The translations under genes were made by a program, and so were the position numbers. A stretch of 42,764 nt of DNA from an uncultured Oscillospiraceae bacterium (GTDB lineage Bacteria > Bacillota > Clostridia > Oscillospirales > Ruminococcaceae), in contig CAKSSH010000010.1 in assembly GCA_934488695.1 (NCBI GenBank), positions 1-42,764 of the forward strand, in the 5' to 3' direction. The notes under the pieces were generated by a model. That model did not search any database. It saw only the letters and a program-made list of their open reading frames with translations, and was not told the DNA's origin. Of the stretch, positions 16,494 through 24,298 are shown piece by piece. The stretch's first letter is position 1; each line of letters starts with the position of its first letter.

Positions 16494-16735
16494 GGTCGGC
16501 CGCAACCCCGCTCCGTCCGCACTTCCTCCGTCCGCACTTCCTCCGGTCGCATACCTACTCTAGCTGTATCCTCCCACTTCGGCGGCACACCGCTCCGTCC
16601 GCACTTCCTCCGGCCGCACACCTACTCTAGCTGTATCCTCCCATTTCGGCGGCACACCCGCTCCGTCCGCACCTGCCCCGGCCGCAACCCCGCTCCGTCC
16701 GCACCCGCCCCGGCAGCACCCCCGCTCTGAAAAAG
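16494..16735. repeat. GC-rich tandem repeat array of unknown nature
   Basis: Two adjacent copies of a 67/68-bp unit (16526-16592 and 16593-16660) differ by three substitutions and one inserted C. The short core CTCCGTCCGCAC occurs five times (16511, 16526, 16593, 16661, 16693). An identical 26-bp block occurs at both ends (16497-16522 and 16679-16704). The plus strand is extremely C-rich, quite unlike the AT-rich flanks. Minus-strand translation gives a repeated PPKWEDTARVG-type peptide, but the unit length is not a multiple of three and frames shift between copies, so a protein is unlikely. I do not recognise the element. Confidence 0.85.
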
Positions 16736-16748
16736 TCCGGGGATTTTT
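16720..16748 (+). terminator. Possible weak terminator at the end of the repeat array
   Basis: CCCCG and CGGGG can form a short stem around a 13-base loop, followed by ATTTTTTG. It is weak but would isolate the array from the regulator genes. Confidence 0.35.
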
Positions 16749-16797
16749 TGCGCTGTTTGTAATATATTTTAAAAACTTTTGTTTTGTGCTGTTTCTG

Positions 16798-16826
16798 TTG
16801 CGTTTTAAAAGAAAATATGTTATAAT
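16798..16826 (+). promoter_or_regulatory. Promoter of the XRE/TetR regulator pair
   Basis: TTGCGT (16798-16803), a 17-base spacer and an extended -10 TGTTATAAT with TATAAT at 16821-16826. Confidence 0.78.
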
Positions 16827-16856
16827 ACAGGCAGATTTTGGAGAGGAATTAAAGAT

Positions 16857-17075
16857 ATGGCACATTGTGAATATTGTTATGATAAGCTTTGGAAACGGCT
16901 GATTGATCTTCGGATGAAGAAAAAAGATTTACAGCAAAAGGCCAGCCTCAGCTCGGCAGTGATTGCCAAAATGGGCAGGTGCGAATCGGTCAATCTGGAA
17001 ACACTCGGAAAAATCTGTTTGGCGCTGCATTGCGGGCTTTCGGATATTGCAGATATTGTAACGAAGGAGGGCTGA
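16857..17075 (+). CDS. Small XRE-type helix-turn-helix regulator
   Basis: This 72-residue protein is essentially one Cro/C1-type DNA-binding domain. A starting helix is followed by the helix-turn-helix DLQQKASLSSAVIAKMGR and a closing helix with VNLETLGKICLALHC, which matches the YozG-like small regulators. There is no sensor domain. ATG 16857 lies behind GAGAGGAA. It starts a two-gene operon and is followed after four bases by a TetR-family gene, so the two regulators are made together. The target is unknown; autoregulation is common in this family. Confidence 0.88.
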   Translation: MAHCEYCYDKLWKRLIDLRMKKKDLQQKASLSSAVIAKMGRCESVNLETLGKICLALHCGLSDIADIVTKEG

Positions 17076-17079
17076 TGTC

Positions 17080-17637
17080 GTGGCAAATTTCACCCAAAAA
17101 GCAATTAAAGAATCTTTTTTGAAACTGTTAAATGAAAAACCGCTTAGCCGCATCAGCGTGCGGGACATTGTTGAGGACTGCGGCATTAACCGCAACTCCT
17201 TTTATTATCATTTTCGGGATATTCCGACGTTGCTTGAGGAAATTATAGTAGAGGAAATGAACGGCATTATCGAAAAATATCCGACAGTTACTTCCTTAGA
17301 TGAGTGCTTTGATGCCGCCTTTTCTTTTGCCGTCGAACACAAAAAAGCCGCTGCGCACATTTTCAACTCTGTCAGTCGGGACGTTTTCGAGCGGGAGTTG
17401 ATTAAGCTTTGCACCTATGCCGTTACCGCTTATGTGGATACCGCTTTTGCACAGCAGCAGATTCGGCCGGAGGACCGGCGAATTTTTATTCATTTTATCA
17501 AATGCGAATGCTTCGGTCTCATGATCGATTGGCTGGGGAGCAATATGGAGGATGCGGCGATTGCCGATTTGCATCGCCTGACCGAGCTTTGCCGCGGCCT
17601 GTCACAGCAATTGATTTGTCGAAGTCTTGAAAAATAA
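17080..17637 (+). CDS. TetR/AcrR family transcriptional regulator
   Basis: This 185-residue regulator has an N-terminal TetR DNA-binding domain (residues 5-50) with the turn ISVRDIVEDCGINRNSFYYHF and the usual following helix. The rest is an all-helical ligand and dimer domain resembling the DhaS-type TetR_C group. The start is a GTG at 17080 behind AAGGAGGG; this leaves a four-base gap to the XRE gene and the ATG nearby is in another frame. No transporter or enzyme gene lies in the same operon, so the regulated genes are not evident. A strong terminator follows. Confidence 0.9.
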   Translation: MANFTQKAIKESFLKLLNEKPLSRISVRDIVEDCGINRNSFYYHFRDIPTLLEEIIVEEMNGIIEKYPTVTSLDECFDAAFSFAVEHKKAAAHIFNSVSRDVFERELIKLCTYAVTAYVDTAFAQQQIRPEDRRIFIHFIKCECFGLMIDWLGSNMEDAAIADLHRLTELCRGLSQQLICRSLEK

Positions 17638-17640
17638 AAA

Positions 17641-17679
17641 CGGCCGTCTCCGATCGTTTCGGGAGACGGTCCGCTTTTT
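17641..17679 (+). terminator. Terminator of the XRE/TetR operon
   Basis: CCGTCTCC (17644-17651) pairs with GGAGACGG (17662-17669), extended by CGG/CCG past one bulged base, then CTTTTT. Confidence 0.85.
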
Positions 17680-17714
17680 GCTTTCGGCTTTTCATTCCAA
17701 AAAGTAAAAAAGTA

Positions 17715-17743
17715 TGGAAAAATGGAATAGAGTGTAGTATAAT
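17715..17743 (+). promoter_or_regulatory. Promoter of trkA-trkH
   Basis: A consensus TATAAT (17738-17743) lies 17 bases after a poor -35 box TGGAAA (17715-17720). The weak -35 may mean that an activator is needed. Confidence 0.6.
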
Positions 17744-17776
17744 GATTCAAGAAACTAAAAGAAAAGGAATTTTTTC

Positions 17777-19135
17777 ATGAAAATAATTGTGGTTGGCTGT
17801 GGAAAAATCGGCACGGCGATTGTTGGCAGTTTGGTTGGAGAAGGTCATAATATCGTTGCGGTGGATGATGATGCCGCGGTGGTTTCCGAGGTCGGCAATG
17901 TATACGATGTGATGTGCGTTTGCGGCGGCGGAACGGATTGTGACGTGCTGGAACAGGCAGGCGCAGAAACTGCCGAGCTGTTTGTGGCGGTGACCGGGTC
18001 GGATGAAATCAACATGCTTAGTTGTTTTTTGGCTCGGAAAATGGGTGCGCATCATACAATTGCCCGAATCCGTAACCAACATTATAACGAAAATTCTCTG
18101 AACTTTTTAAAGCAGAATTTAGACCTGTCTATGGCCATAAATCCGGAGCTGCTGGTAGCAAAGGAATTGTTTAATATTCTTAAGTTTCCGAGTGCGGTTA
18201 ATATTGAGACTTTTTCGGGGCGTCGGTTTGAAATCATTGAGCTGCGCCTGCGGGACGGTTCGCCGCTGGATGGGATGATGTTGTCAACTCTGCGTGAAAA
18301 ATATCGCGGGAATTACTTGGTTGGAACGGTCTGGCGCGGGGATGAGGTGTTTATTCCGGACGGTCAGTTTGTGCTGCGGGCCGGTGATAAAATCGGGGTG
18401 ACGGCGGCGCCAGCCGAAACACAAAAGCTTTTTCGATCGCTGGGGTGTTTAAAAAAACAAGCGCGCAGTACCATGATTTTGGGCGGCAGCCGGACGGCAT
18501 ACTACCTTGCCAAAATGCTGCTGTCCGACGGTAGCGATGTTAAAATCATCGAGCAAAATCCTCGCCGTTGTCAGGAGCTTGCCGACAGTCTGCCCGGCGC
18601 TGTGATTATCGCCGGAGACGGTGCGCAGCAGGAGCTGCTGATGGAAGAGGGAATTGGAAGCACGGATGCTTTTGTTGCCCTGACCGGTATGGACGAGGAA
18701 AATATCTTAATTTCTTTCTTTGCAGCTTCTCAAAATGTGTCTAAGGTGATTTCAAAGGTCAATCGTTCTGAGCTTGCGTCTTTGGCGGAACGGTTGGGAT
18801 TGGACACGATTATTTCACCCAAACGCATTGTTTCCGATATTTTGGTGCGTTACGCAAGAGCACTTGAAAACTCACTCGGCAGTAATGTTGAAACGCTTTA
18901 CAAGCTCATGGACGGCCGCGCCGAAGCATTGGAATTTAAGGTGCAGGACGATTTTCCGTATCAACACGTTATGCTGCGAGATTTAAAGCTGAAGAAAAAC
19001 ATCTTGATTGCCGGTATTATTCGGGGACGTCGTCCAATCATTCCTTGCGGTGATGATGTGATTTTGGCCGGCGATCGAGTGGTGGTGCTGGCGGCCGGGC
19101 GGCAGCTTTACAATTTATCGGATATTCTTTTGTAA
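17777..19135 (+). CDS. trkA: Trk potassium uptake regulator TrkA
   Basis: This 452-residue cytoplasmic protein binds nucleotides and gates the TrkH potassium channel. It holds two tandem RCK modules. The first starts with the Rossmann motif VVGCGKIGTAIVG and the acid VAVDDD; the second starts near residue 233 with ILGGSRTAYYLAK. Each Rossmann half is followed by a TrkA_C domain (residues about 140-225 and 370-450). Length fits the family (about 450-460). ATG 17777 follows AAAAGGAA. TrkH begins 18 bases downstream, giving the usual trkA-trkH operon. Confidence 0.95.
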   Translation: MKIIVVGCGKIGTAIVGSLVGEGHNIVAVDDDAAVVSEVGNVYDVMCVCGGGTDCDVLEQAGAETAELFVAVTGSDEINMLSCFLARKMGAHHTIARIRNQHYNENSLNFLKQNLDLSMAINPELLVAKELFNILKFPSAVNIETFSGRRFEIIELRLRDGSPLDGMMLSTLREKYRGNYLVGTVWRGDEVFIPDGQFVLRAGDKIGVTAAPAETQKLFRSLGCLKKQARSTMILGGSRTAYYLAKMLLSDGSDVKIIEQNPRRCQELADSLPGAVIIAGDGAQQELLMEEGIGSTDAFVALTGMDEENILISFFAASQNVSKVISKVNRSELASLAERLGLDTIISPKRIVSDILVRYARALENSLGSNVETLYKLMDGRAEALEFKVQDDFPYQHVMLRDLKLKKNILIAGIIRGRRPIIPCGDDVILAGDRVVVLAAGRQLYNLSDILL

Positions 19136-19153
19136 AGGCGGCAGGAAAAACTT

Positions 19154-20599
19154 ATGAATCATCGGATGATTTTCAGCATCGTCGGACGGCTGATGGTTGC
19201 GTTGGCAATCTTGCTGCTGCTTCCGTTTGCGGTGGCGATTTATTTCGGAGAGGTCTGTGCTTGGGCATTTGCCGTCACAATAGGCGCTTCTCTGATCGGC
19301 GGTACTTTGTTGGCTCTTGTGTTTCGGACACGAAATCACATTATATACGCCCGAGAGGGCCTGGCGATTGTGGCGCTGGTTTGGGTCGTGGTTTCGCTCG
19401 TCGGCGCATTGCCATTTTATCTGAGCGGCGAAATTCCGTCTTATATTGACGCCTTTTTTGAAACAGTCAGCGGTTTTACAACGACCGGCGCTTCCATTTT
19501 GAAAAACGTGGAGGGGCTGAGCAAAAGTCTGCTTTTCTGGCGGAGCTTTACGCACTGGATCGGCGGCATGGGCGTTTTGGTTTTTGTTATGGCACTGATT
19601 CCGAATCTGTCGGATCGGTCGATTCACCTCATGCGTGCTGAGATGCCCGGCCCGATTGTCGGCAAATTGGTGCCGCGAGTGAAGGATACGGCCAAGATTT
19701 TGTACTTAATTTACATTGGGATGACGCTGCTGGAAATCCTGATGTTGTGTATCGGCGGCATGCCGCTTTTTGACAGCGTTCTGCACGCATTTGGTACTGC
19801 CGGTACCGGCGGCTTCGGGATTAAGTCGGACAGTATTGCGGGGTACACCCCGTATTTGCAATGGGTAATTGCAATTTTCATGCTGCTGTTCGGCGTAAAT
19901 TTCAATTTATATTATCTCTTTTTGATTCGTCGGTTTAAATCGGCGCTGAAAAGTGCCGAGCTTTGGTTGTATTTGGGCATTGCAGCGGGGTCTGTCGCGG
20001 TTATTACAGCGGATATTTACCCAATCTGCAAGAATTTTGAAGAAGCGCTGCGGCTGTCCGGATTTCAGGTTTCTTCCATTCTCACAACCACCGGGTATGC
20101 AACGGCAGATTTTAATCTTTGGCCGGATCTTTCCAAGGCCGTTTTGTTCTTGCTGATGTTTTGCGGCGGATGCTCCGGGTCGACAGCCGGTGGGCTTAAG
20201 GTCTCAAGGTCGCTGCTTTTGTTCCGGATGGTTCGCCGGGAAATCAAGCGAATGCTTCACCCGCGTTCGGTTACGACGGTGCAGTTGGAGGGAAAAACTG
20301 TTGATGACGCGACCATCAGCGGGGTTGGGACCTATTTTGCTCTCTATATATTTTGTATAATGGCAGTCTTTTTAATTCTTTCATTAGAGCCTTTTGGGAT
20401 GGAAACTAATTTCAGCGCAGCAGTCTCTTGCTTTAATAATGTCGGGCCGGGGTTTGCCGCGGTCGGCCCCGTTTCAAGCTATGCGGATTTTTCTGTTTTG
20501 TCTAAAATTACGCTGTCAGCTGCCATGCTGCTGGGGCGGCTTGAAATTTATCCGTTGTTGATCGCTGTTTTGCCGCCGGTATGGCTGCGCAATCGCTGA
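19154..20599 (+). CDS. trkH: Trk-family potassium uptake membrane protein TrkH
   Basis: This 481-residue channel subunit carries K+ into the cell together with TrkA. It has about ten to twelve membrane helices and four pore-loop repeats whose filter segments are visible: SGFTTTGAS, FGTAGTGGFG, TTTGYATAD and FNNVGPGF. Each has the single Gly of the Ktr/Trk filter. An HWIGGMGVLVF segment after the first loop is also typical. The start follows GGCAGGA. It ends before a bidirectional terminator shared with the convergent metA gene. Confidence 0.95.
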   Translation: MNHRMIFSIVGRLMVALAILLLLPFAVAIYFGEVCAWAFAVTIGASLIGGTLLALVFRTRNHIIYAREGLAIVALVWVVVSLVGALPFYLSGEIPSYIDAFFETVSGFTTTGASILKNVEGLSKSLLFWRSFTHWIGGMGVLVFVMALIPNLSDRSIHLMRAEMPGPIVGKLVPRVKDTAKILYLIYIGMTLLEILMLCIGGMPLFDSVLHAFGTAGTGGFGIKSDSIAGYTPYLQWVIAIFMLLFGVNFNLYYLFLIRRFKSALKSAELWLYLGIAAGSVAVITADIYPICKNFEEALRLSGFQVSSILTTTGYATADFNLWPDLSKAVLFLLMFCGGCSGSTAGGLKVSRSLLLFRMVRREIKRMLHPRSVTTVQLEGKTVDDATISGVGTYFALYIFCIMAVFLILSLEPFGMETNFSAAVSCFNNVGPGFAAVGPVSSYADFSVLSKITLSAAMLLGRLEIYPLLIAVLPPVWLRNR

Positions 20600-20643
20600 A
20601 GAAATACAGCAGGACAGGTTCTTTTGAGCTTTTTGTTATAATA

Positions 20644-20680
20644 AAACCGGCGGGCACATTATTGTGCCCGCCGGTTTCTT
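20644..20680. terminator. Bidirectional terminator between trkH and metA
   Basis: A perfect 15-bp stem (20644-20658 with 20663-20677) with a four-base loop, T-rich on both exits. Confidence 0.92.
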
Positions 20681-21596
20681 ATTTGATTTTTGTGATGTCA
20701 TAAGGCGTCGTTTGATATACAAAATAATTGAGCCAGTTGGAAAATAAAAGGTTTGCGTGGCCGCGCCAGGTGACGCAGGGCTCTTTTTGGTCATCGTCAT
20801 CCGGGAAATAGTGCTCCGGCAGGGTGATAGGACGCCCGGCCGAAAGGTCGCGCCGATATTCCTTGAGCAGGGTGTCGGCATCGTATTCGGCATGGCCGGT
20901 GATGAAAATCTGCCGACCGTTTCGGGAGGAAACGGCGTAAACGCCGGCTTTCTCGGAGCTTGCCAGAATTTTCAGACCGTTGACATGTGCAATGTCGTCA
21001 CGTTGTACCGTTGTATGACGAGAATGAGGCACATAAAACACATCGTCAAACCCGCGAAACAGGATGGAATTTTTATATTCGACCCGATGCTCAAAAACGC
21101 CGAACAGCTTTTGCGGCAGCGGCTGCTTTGAAACGCCGAAATGGTAATACAGTCCGGCCTGCGCGCCCCAGCAAATATGCATTGTGCTGTGAACGTGTGT
21201 TTTGGACCATTCCATAATGTCGCACAGCTCCTGCCAATATTCTACCTCTTCAAACTCCATCAGCTCTACCGGAGCGCCGGTAATGACCATGCCGTCAAAA
21301 TTCTGATCACGTATTTCGTCAAAGGTCTTGTAAAACGAGAGCAAATGCTGCTGAGACACATTTTTTGCATGGTGGCTTGCTGTATGCAGCAGCGTCAATT
21401 CAATTTGAAGCGGCGTGTTGCCGAGCAGCCTTGAAAACTGTGTTTCGGTGTCGATTTTAGTCGGCATAAGGTTTAAAAGCAGCAACTTCAGTGGACGAAT
21501 ATCCTGCGTGATGGCGCGAGTCTCGGTCATTACAAAAATGTTTTCCGATTCCAGCGTCCGGACGGCAGGCAGACGGTTTGGAATTTTTATAGGCAT
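20679..21596 (-). CDS. metAA: Homoserine O-acetyltransferase (MetA fold)
   Basis: This 305-residue enzyme activates homoserine for methionine synthesis. It is of the MetA (glutamine-amidotransferase-like) fold: nucleophile Cys142 in ICWGAQAG, His235 and Glu237 in ITGHAEYD. Residue 111 is Glu (GAPVE), the residue that in studied MetA proteins selects acetyl-CoA; succinyl-CoA enzymes have Gly there. I therefore call it an acetyltransferase in spite of frequent succinyltransferase labels. That fits the neighbour metY, which uses O-acetylhomoserine. ATG 21596 follows GAAGGA, placed 14 bases after the metY stop. The operon is controlled by the T-box leader at 22916-23190. Confidence 0.95.
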   Translation of the reverse strand: MPIKIPNRLPAVRTLESENIFVMTETRAITQDIRPLKLLLLNLMPTKIDTETQFSRLLGNTPLQIELTLLHTASHHAKNVSQQHLLSFYKTFDEIRDQNFDGMVITGAPVELMEFEEVEYWQELCDIMEWSKTHVHSTMHICWGAQAGLYYHFGVSKQPLPQKLFGVFEHRVEYKNSILFRGFDDVFYVPHSRHTTVQRDDIAHVNGLKILASSEKAGVYAVSSRNGRQIFITGHAEYDADTLLKEYRRDLSAGRPITLPEHYFPDDDDQKEPCVTWRGHANLLFSNWLNYFVYQTTPYDITKIK

Positions 21597-21610
21597 GAAT
21601 GATCCTTCTT

Positions 21611-22894
21611 TCAGATAGTTTCCAGCGCAGCGTCAATATCGTCAATCAGATCCTGTGCATTTTCAATACCGCAGGAGAAACGAATCAGGTCGGGCGATAC
21701 ACCGGCAGCAACAAGCTCCGAATCGCTCAACTGACGGTGTGTGGTGCTGGCCGGGTGCAGACAGCAGGAGCGTGCGTCTGCCACATGTGTTTCAATGGCG
21801 GCAATTTTCAGGTGCTGCATAAATGCCTCGGCGGCGCTTCGGCCGCCCTTGACGCCGAAGCTGATGACGCCGCAGGATCCGTTTGGCAGATATTTTTGAG
21901 CCAGTGCGTAATAACGGTCATCGGGCAGGCCGCAATAATGGACCCACGAAATTTTAGGATGACGAGACAAGTGCTCTGCAACGGCCTGCGCATTCTCGCA
22001 ATGCCGCTTCATGCGCACATGCAGGCTTTCCAGCCCGAGATTTAACAAGAACGCACTTTGCGGTGCCGGTGTGGCGCCGAGATCTCGCATTAGCTGTGCG
22101 GTCGCTTTTGTGATATAAGCACCCCCTAAACCGAAACGCTCGGTATAGGTAATACCGTGATAGCTTTCATCCGGTGTACACAGGCCGGGGAATTTGTCGG
22201 GGTACGCCGTCCAGTCGAATTTGCCGGAGTCAACAATACAGCCGCCAACGGCAGACCCGTGTCCATCCATATATTTAGTGGTGGAATGGGTTACAATATC
22301 GGCGCCCCACTCGAAGGGACGGCAATTGACGGGCGTGGCAAAGGTGTTGTCAATAATCAGCGGACAGCCGTGTGCGTGTGCCGCGCGAGCAAATTTTTCA
22401 AGATCCAGCACCGTCAGCGCCGGGTTGGCAATCGTCTCTCCGAACACAGCTTTGGTGTTTTCCCGAAAAGCGGCATTGAGCTCTTCTTCTGTGCAATCCG
22501 GCGAAACAAAGGTAAAGTCGATCCCCATTCGTTTCATGGTGACGGCGAATAGGTTGAACGTTCCGCCGTAAATGCTGGAGGAGGACACCACATGGTCTCC
22601 GCAAGAGGCAATATTGAAAATAGAATAGAATGACGCGGCCTGCCCCGACGAGGTCAACATGGCAGCGCTGCCGCCCTCTAAGGCGCAAATTTTGGCTGCG
22701 ACCGTGTCGCAGGTCGGATTTTGCAGGCGGGAATAGAAATAGCCGGCTGCCTCTAAGTCAAATAGTTTGCCCATGTCTTCGCCTGTAGCGTACTTAAAGG
22801 TCGTGCTTTGTACGATGGGGATTTGACGCGGCTCTCCGTTTTTCGGGGTGTAGCCGCCCTGTACGCAGGTGGTTTCAATTCGTTCTTTTGCCAT
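21611..22894 (-). CDS. metY: O-acetylhomoserine sulfhydrylase
   Basis: This 427-residue PLP enzyme of the Cys/Met metabolism family makes homocysteine from O-acetylhomoserine and sulfide. The N-terminal CVQGGYTPKNGEPRQIPIVQ and the PLP lysine in THSTTKYMDGHG are typical of MetY, as is the length. Other PLP contacts are the LTSSGQAA loop and the Asp in LIIDNTFATP. ATG 22894 follows AAGGAG; a longer reading would run into the leader terminator. It is first in the metY-metA operon, which together convert homoserine to homocysteine, and lies behind a T-box leader. Confidence 0.94.
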   Translation of the reverse strand: MAKERIETTCVQGGYTPKNGEPRQIPIVQSTTFKYATGEDMGKLFDLEAAGYFYSRLQNPTCDTVAAKICALEGGSAAMLTSSGQAASFYSIFNIASCGDHVVSSSSIYGGTFNLFAVTMKRMGIDFTFVSPDCTEEELNAAFRENTKAVFGETIANPALTVLDLEKFARAAHAHGCPLIIDNTFATPVNCRPFEWGADIVTHSTTKYMDGHGSAVGGCIVDSGKFDWTAYPDKFPGLCTPDESYHGITYTERFGLGGAYITKATAQLMRDLGATPAPQSAFLLNLGLESLHVRMKRHCENAQAVAEHLSRHPKISWVHYCGLPDDRYYALAQKYLPNGSCGVISFGVKGGRSAAEAFMQHLKIAAIETHVADARSCCLHPASTTHRQLSDSELVAAGVSPDLIRFSCGIENAQDLIDDIDAALETI

Positions 22895-22915
22895 GTGTTT
22901 CAGCTCCTTTTTAAA

Positions 22916-22953
22916 ATAAAAAAACCGCCTCAAAGAATAGATCTTTGAGACGG
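22916..22953 (-). terminator. Conditional terminator of the T-box leader
   Basis: CCGTCTCAAAG (22943-22953) pairs with CTTTGAGGCGG (22925-22935), followed by seven T. It competes with the antiterminator that includes the T-box core. Confidence 0.92.
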
Positions 22954-23190
22954 AAAAACTCCGCGGTACCACTCAAATTGCACCTGTTAGGATGCCACTT
23001 TGCAGGCTCTGACAAGCCCTTCGCCTTGACGCAGCGATCACACGGGAAACCCTAACGCATATCGCGCTCGAATTTCCGGCTCAGAAGCCATAGGCTCTTG
23101 AAAAGTCCTGCTACCGGCTTGCACCACCCGCCGGCTCTCTGAAAGCATCGCAATTCAGCCCTCTTCATCATAGCCTTTATATTTTATTTG
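22916..23190 (-). ncRNA. T-box leader (predicted methionine-responsive) of metY-metA
   Basis: The minus-strand leader has the conserved T-box core GAGTGGTACCGCGG (22961-22974) before an intrinsic terminator, the hallmark of tRNA-sensing T-box leaders. Upstream lies Stem I with AGAGAG and a GGTGGTG loop. At its base GAAG and GGCT (5' side, near 23157-23166) pair with AGCC and CTTC (23084-23096), leaving an internal loop AG opposite TATGG. The AUG inside it (23089-23091) would be the specifier codon, which fits a methionine operon. UAU and UGG are also in the loop, so the Met call rests partly on context. Uncharged tRNA should stabilise the antiterminator and turn on the genes. Confidence 0.9.
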
Positions 23191-23195
23191 ATTCT

Positions 23196-23223
23196 ATTAT
23201 AAGCCTTTTTTGAAAAATGTCAA
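23196..23223 (-). promoter_or_regulatory. Promoter of the T-box leader and metY-metA
   Basis: Minus-strand TTGACA (23218-23223), 16-base spacer, TATAAT (23196-23201). Its -35 box is only 11 bases from that of the divergent uppP promoter. Confidence 0.9.
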
Positions 23224-23234
23224 GTCTATTTTCA

Positions 23235-23263
23235 TTGACAGGCATAATTTTTTTGCGTATAAT
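23235..23263 (+). promoter_or_regulatory. Consensus promoter of uppP
   Basis: TTGACA (23235-23240), 17-base spacer, TATAAT (23258-23263), a perfect sigma-A match. Confidence 0.93.
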
Positions 23264-23303
23264 GATACAATAGAAACAGGAGCGAGGAGAAGGGAGTTTT
23301 TTC

Positions 23304-24188
23304 ATGTTGGAATTTCTCAAGGCAGTTTTGTTCGGTATTGTGGAGGGAATTACCGAATGGCTGCCTATTAGCAGCACCGGGCATTTAATTTTGCTTCAGG
23401 AATGGGTCAAGTTCAGCTTTGACGGAAACGCCGAATTTCTAAGCGAATTCTGGGAAATGTTTGAAGTGGTGATTCAATTAGGAGCCATTTTGGCGGTCGT
23501 GGTGCTGTTTTGGCACAAGCTATGGCCGTTTTCTTCAAAAAAAACAAGAGAACAGCGGGCGCAGTGTTGGTCACTGTGGTTTCATGTGATTGTTGCCTGT
23601 ATTCCGGCAGGGCTTGCCGGGGTCGGTTTTGATAAGCTGTTAGAGAAGATCTCCGGCCGGGATATTAACGGATGGCTTTATAATATTTATGTCGTGGCGG
23701 GCGCCTTGATTCTTTACGGCGTCGCCTTCATCGTGATAGAGAATCGCCGCCGTTCAAAGCTGCCCAAGATTCAAAGCGTATATGATATTTCTTACAAAAA
23801 AGCTTTTGAAATCGGCATTTTCCAAATGCTTTCCATTATTCCCGGAACTTCGCGTTCCGGTTCTACCATCATCGGCTCTATGCTGTTGGGCTTATCAAGG
23901 GAGGCGGCAGCAGAGTTTGCCTTCTTTATGGCGGTTCCGGTAATGGTGGGTGCTAGTGGGATTAAGGCGCTTGGATTTTTAAAATACGTTCGTGCCGGGG
24001 CTGTCGCCGTTCCGAATCAGGCGTATTTTCTTTTGGCCGTTGCCTGCGTTGTTTCTTTTACGGTTTCCATGTTGTCCATTCGATTTTTGATGAATTTTGT
24101 AAAACGGCATGATTTCAAGCCGTTCGGAATTTACCGTATTGTGCTCGGTGTCATTTTGATTTTTTATTTTTTGACAAAAGTCCTGTAA
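23304..24188 (+). CDS. uppP: Undecaprenyl-diphosphatase
   Basis: This 294-residue membrane enzyme (BacA/UppP family) dephosphorylates undecaprenyl pyrophosphate to recycle the lipid carrier of cell-wall synthesis; overexpression of the family gives bacitracin resistance. The two signature regions are present: GIVEGITEWLPISSTGHL (residues 11-28) and PGTSRSGSTI with the catalytic Ser/Arg. It has about seven to eight membrane helices. ATG 23304 follows GAAGGGAG. It is monocistronic and ends before a GC-rich bidirectional hairpin. Its strong promoter abuts that of metY, but the functions are unrelated. Confidence 0.95.
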   Translation: MLEFLKAVLFGIVEGITEWLPISSTGHLILLQEWVKFSFDGNAEFLSEFWEMFEVVIQLGAILAVVVLFWHKLWPFSSKKTREQRAQCWSLWFHVIVACIPAGLAGVGFDKLLEKISGRDINGWLYNIYVVAGALILYGVAFIVIENRRRSKLPKIQSVYDISYKKAFEIGIFQMLSIIPGTSRSGSTIIGSMLLGLSREAAAEFAFFMAVPVMVGASGIKALGFLKYVRAGAVAVPNQAYFLLAVACVVSFTVSMLSIRFLMNFVKRHDFKPFGIYRIVLGVILIFYFLTKVL

Positions 24189-24260
24189 AAAAACGGCACT
24201 TGGCAGACGATTTGTGCTTGCTAAAAGTTTTGCTTGCTTTTGACTGAAATTTTGAAACGA

Positions 24261-24296
24261 TACGCCCCGCGCCCTCAAAAGAGGGCACGGGGCGTA
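24261..24296. terminator. Bidirectional hairpin between uppP and the Cys-rich gene
   Basis: A 16-bp stem (24261-24276 with 24281-24296, one mismatch) and an AAAA loop. It ends two bases from the stop codon of the minus-strand Cys-rich gene. Its T tracts are weak in both directions. Confidence 0.75.
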
Positions 24297-24298
24297 AT

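Noticed and set aside
16494..16735. CRISPR array
   Set aside because: Repeat units are adjacent rather than separated by unique spacers, lengths are irregular, and no cas genes are present.
16313..16865. Minus-strand frames through the repeat array (PPKWEDTARVG repeats)
   Set aside because: The 67/68-bp unit is not a multiple of three, so no single frame covers the array. There is no ribosome binding site, and one frame runs back into the PFOR terminator.
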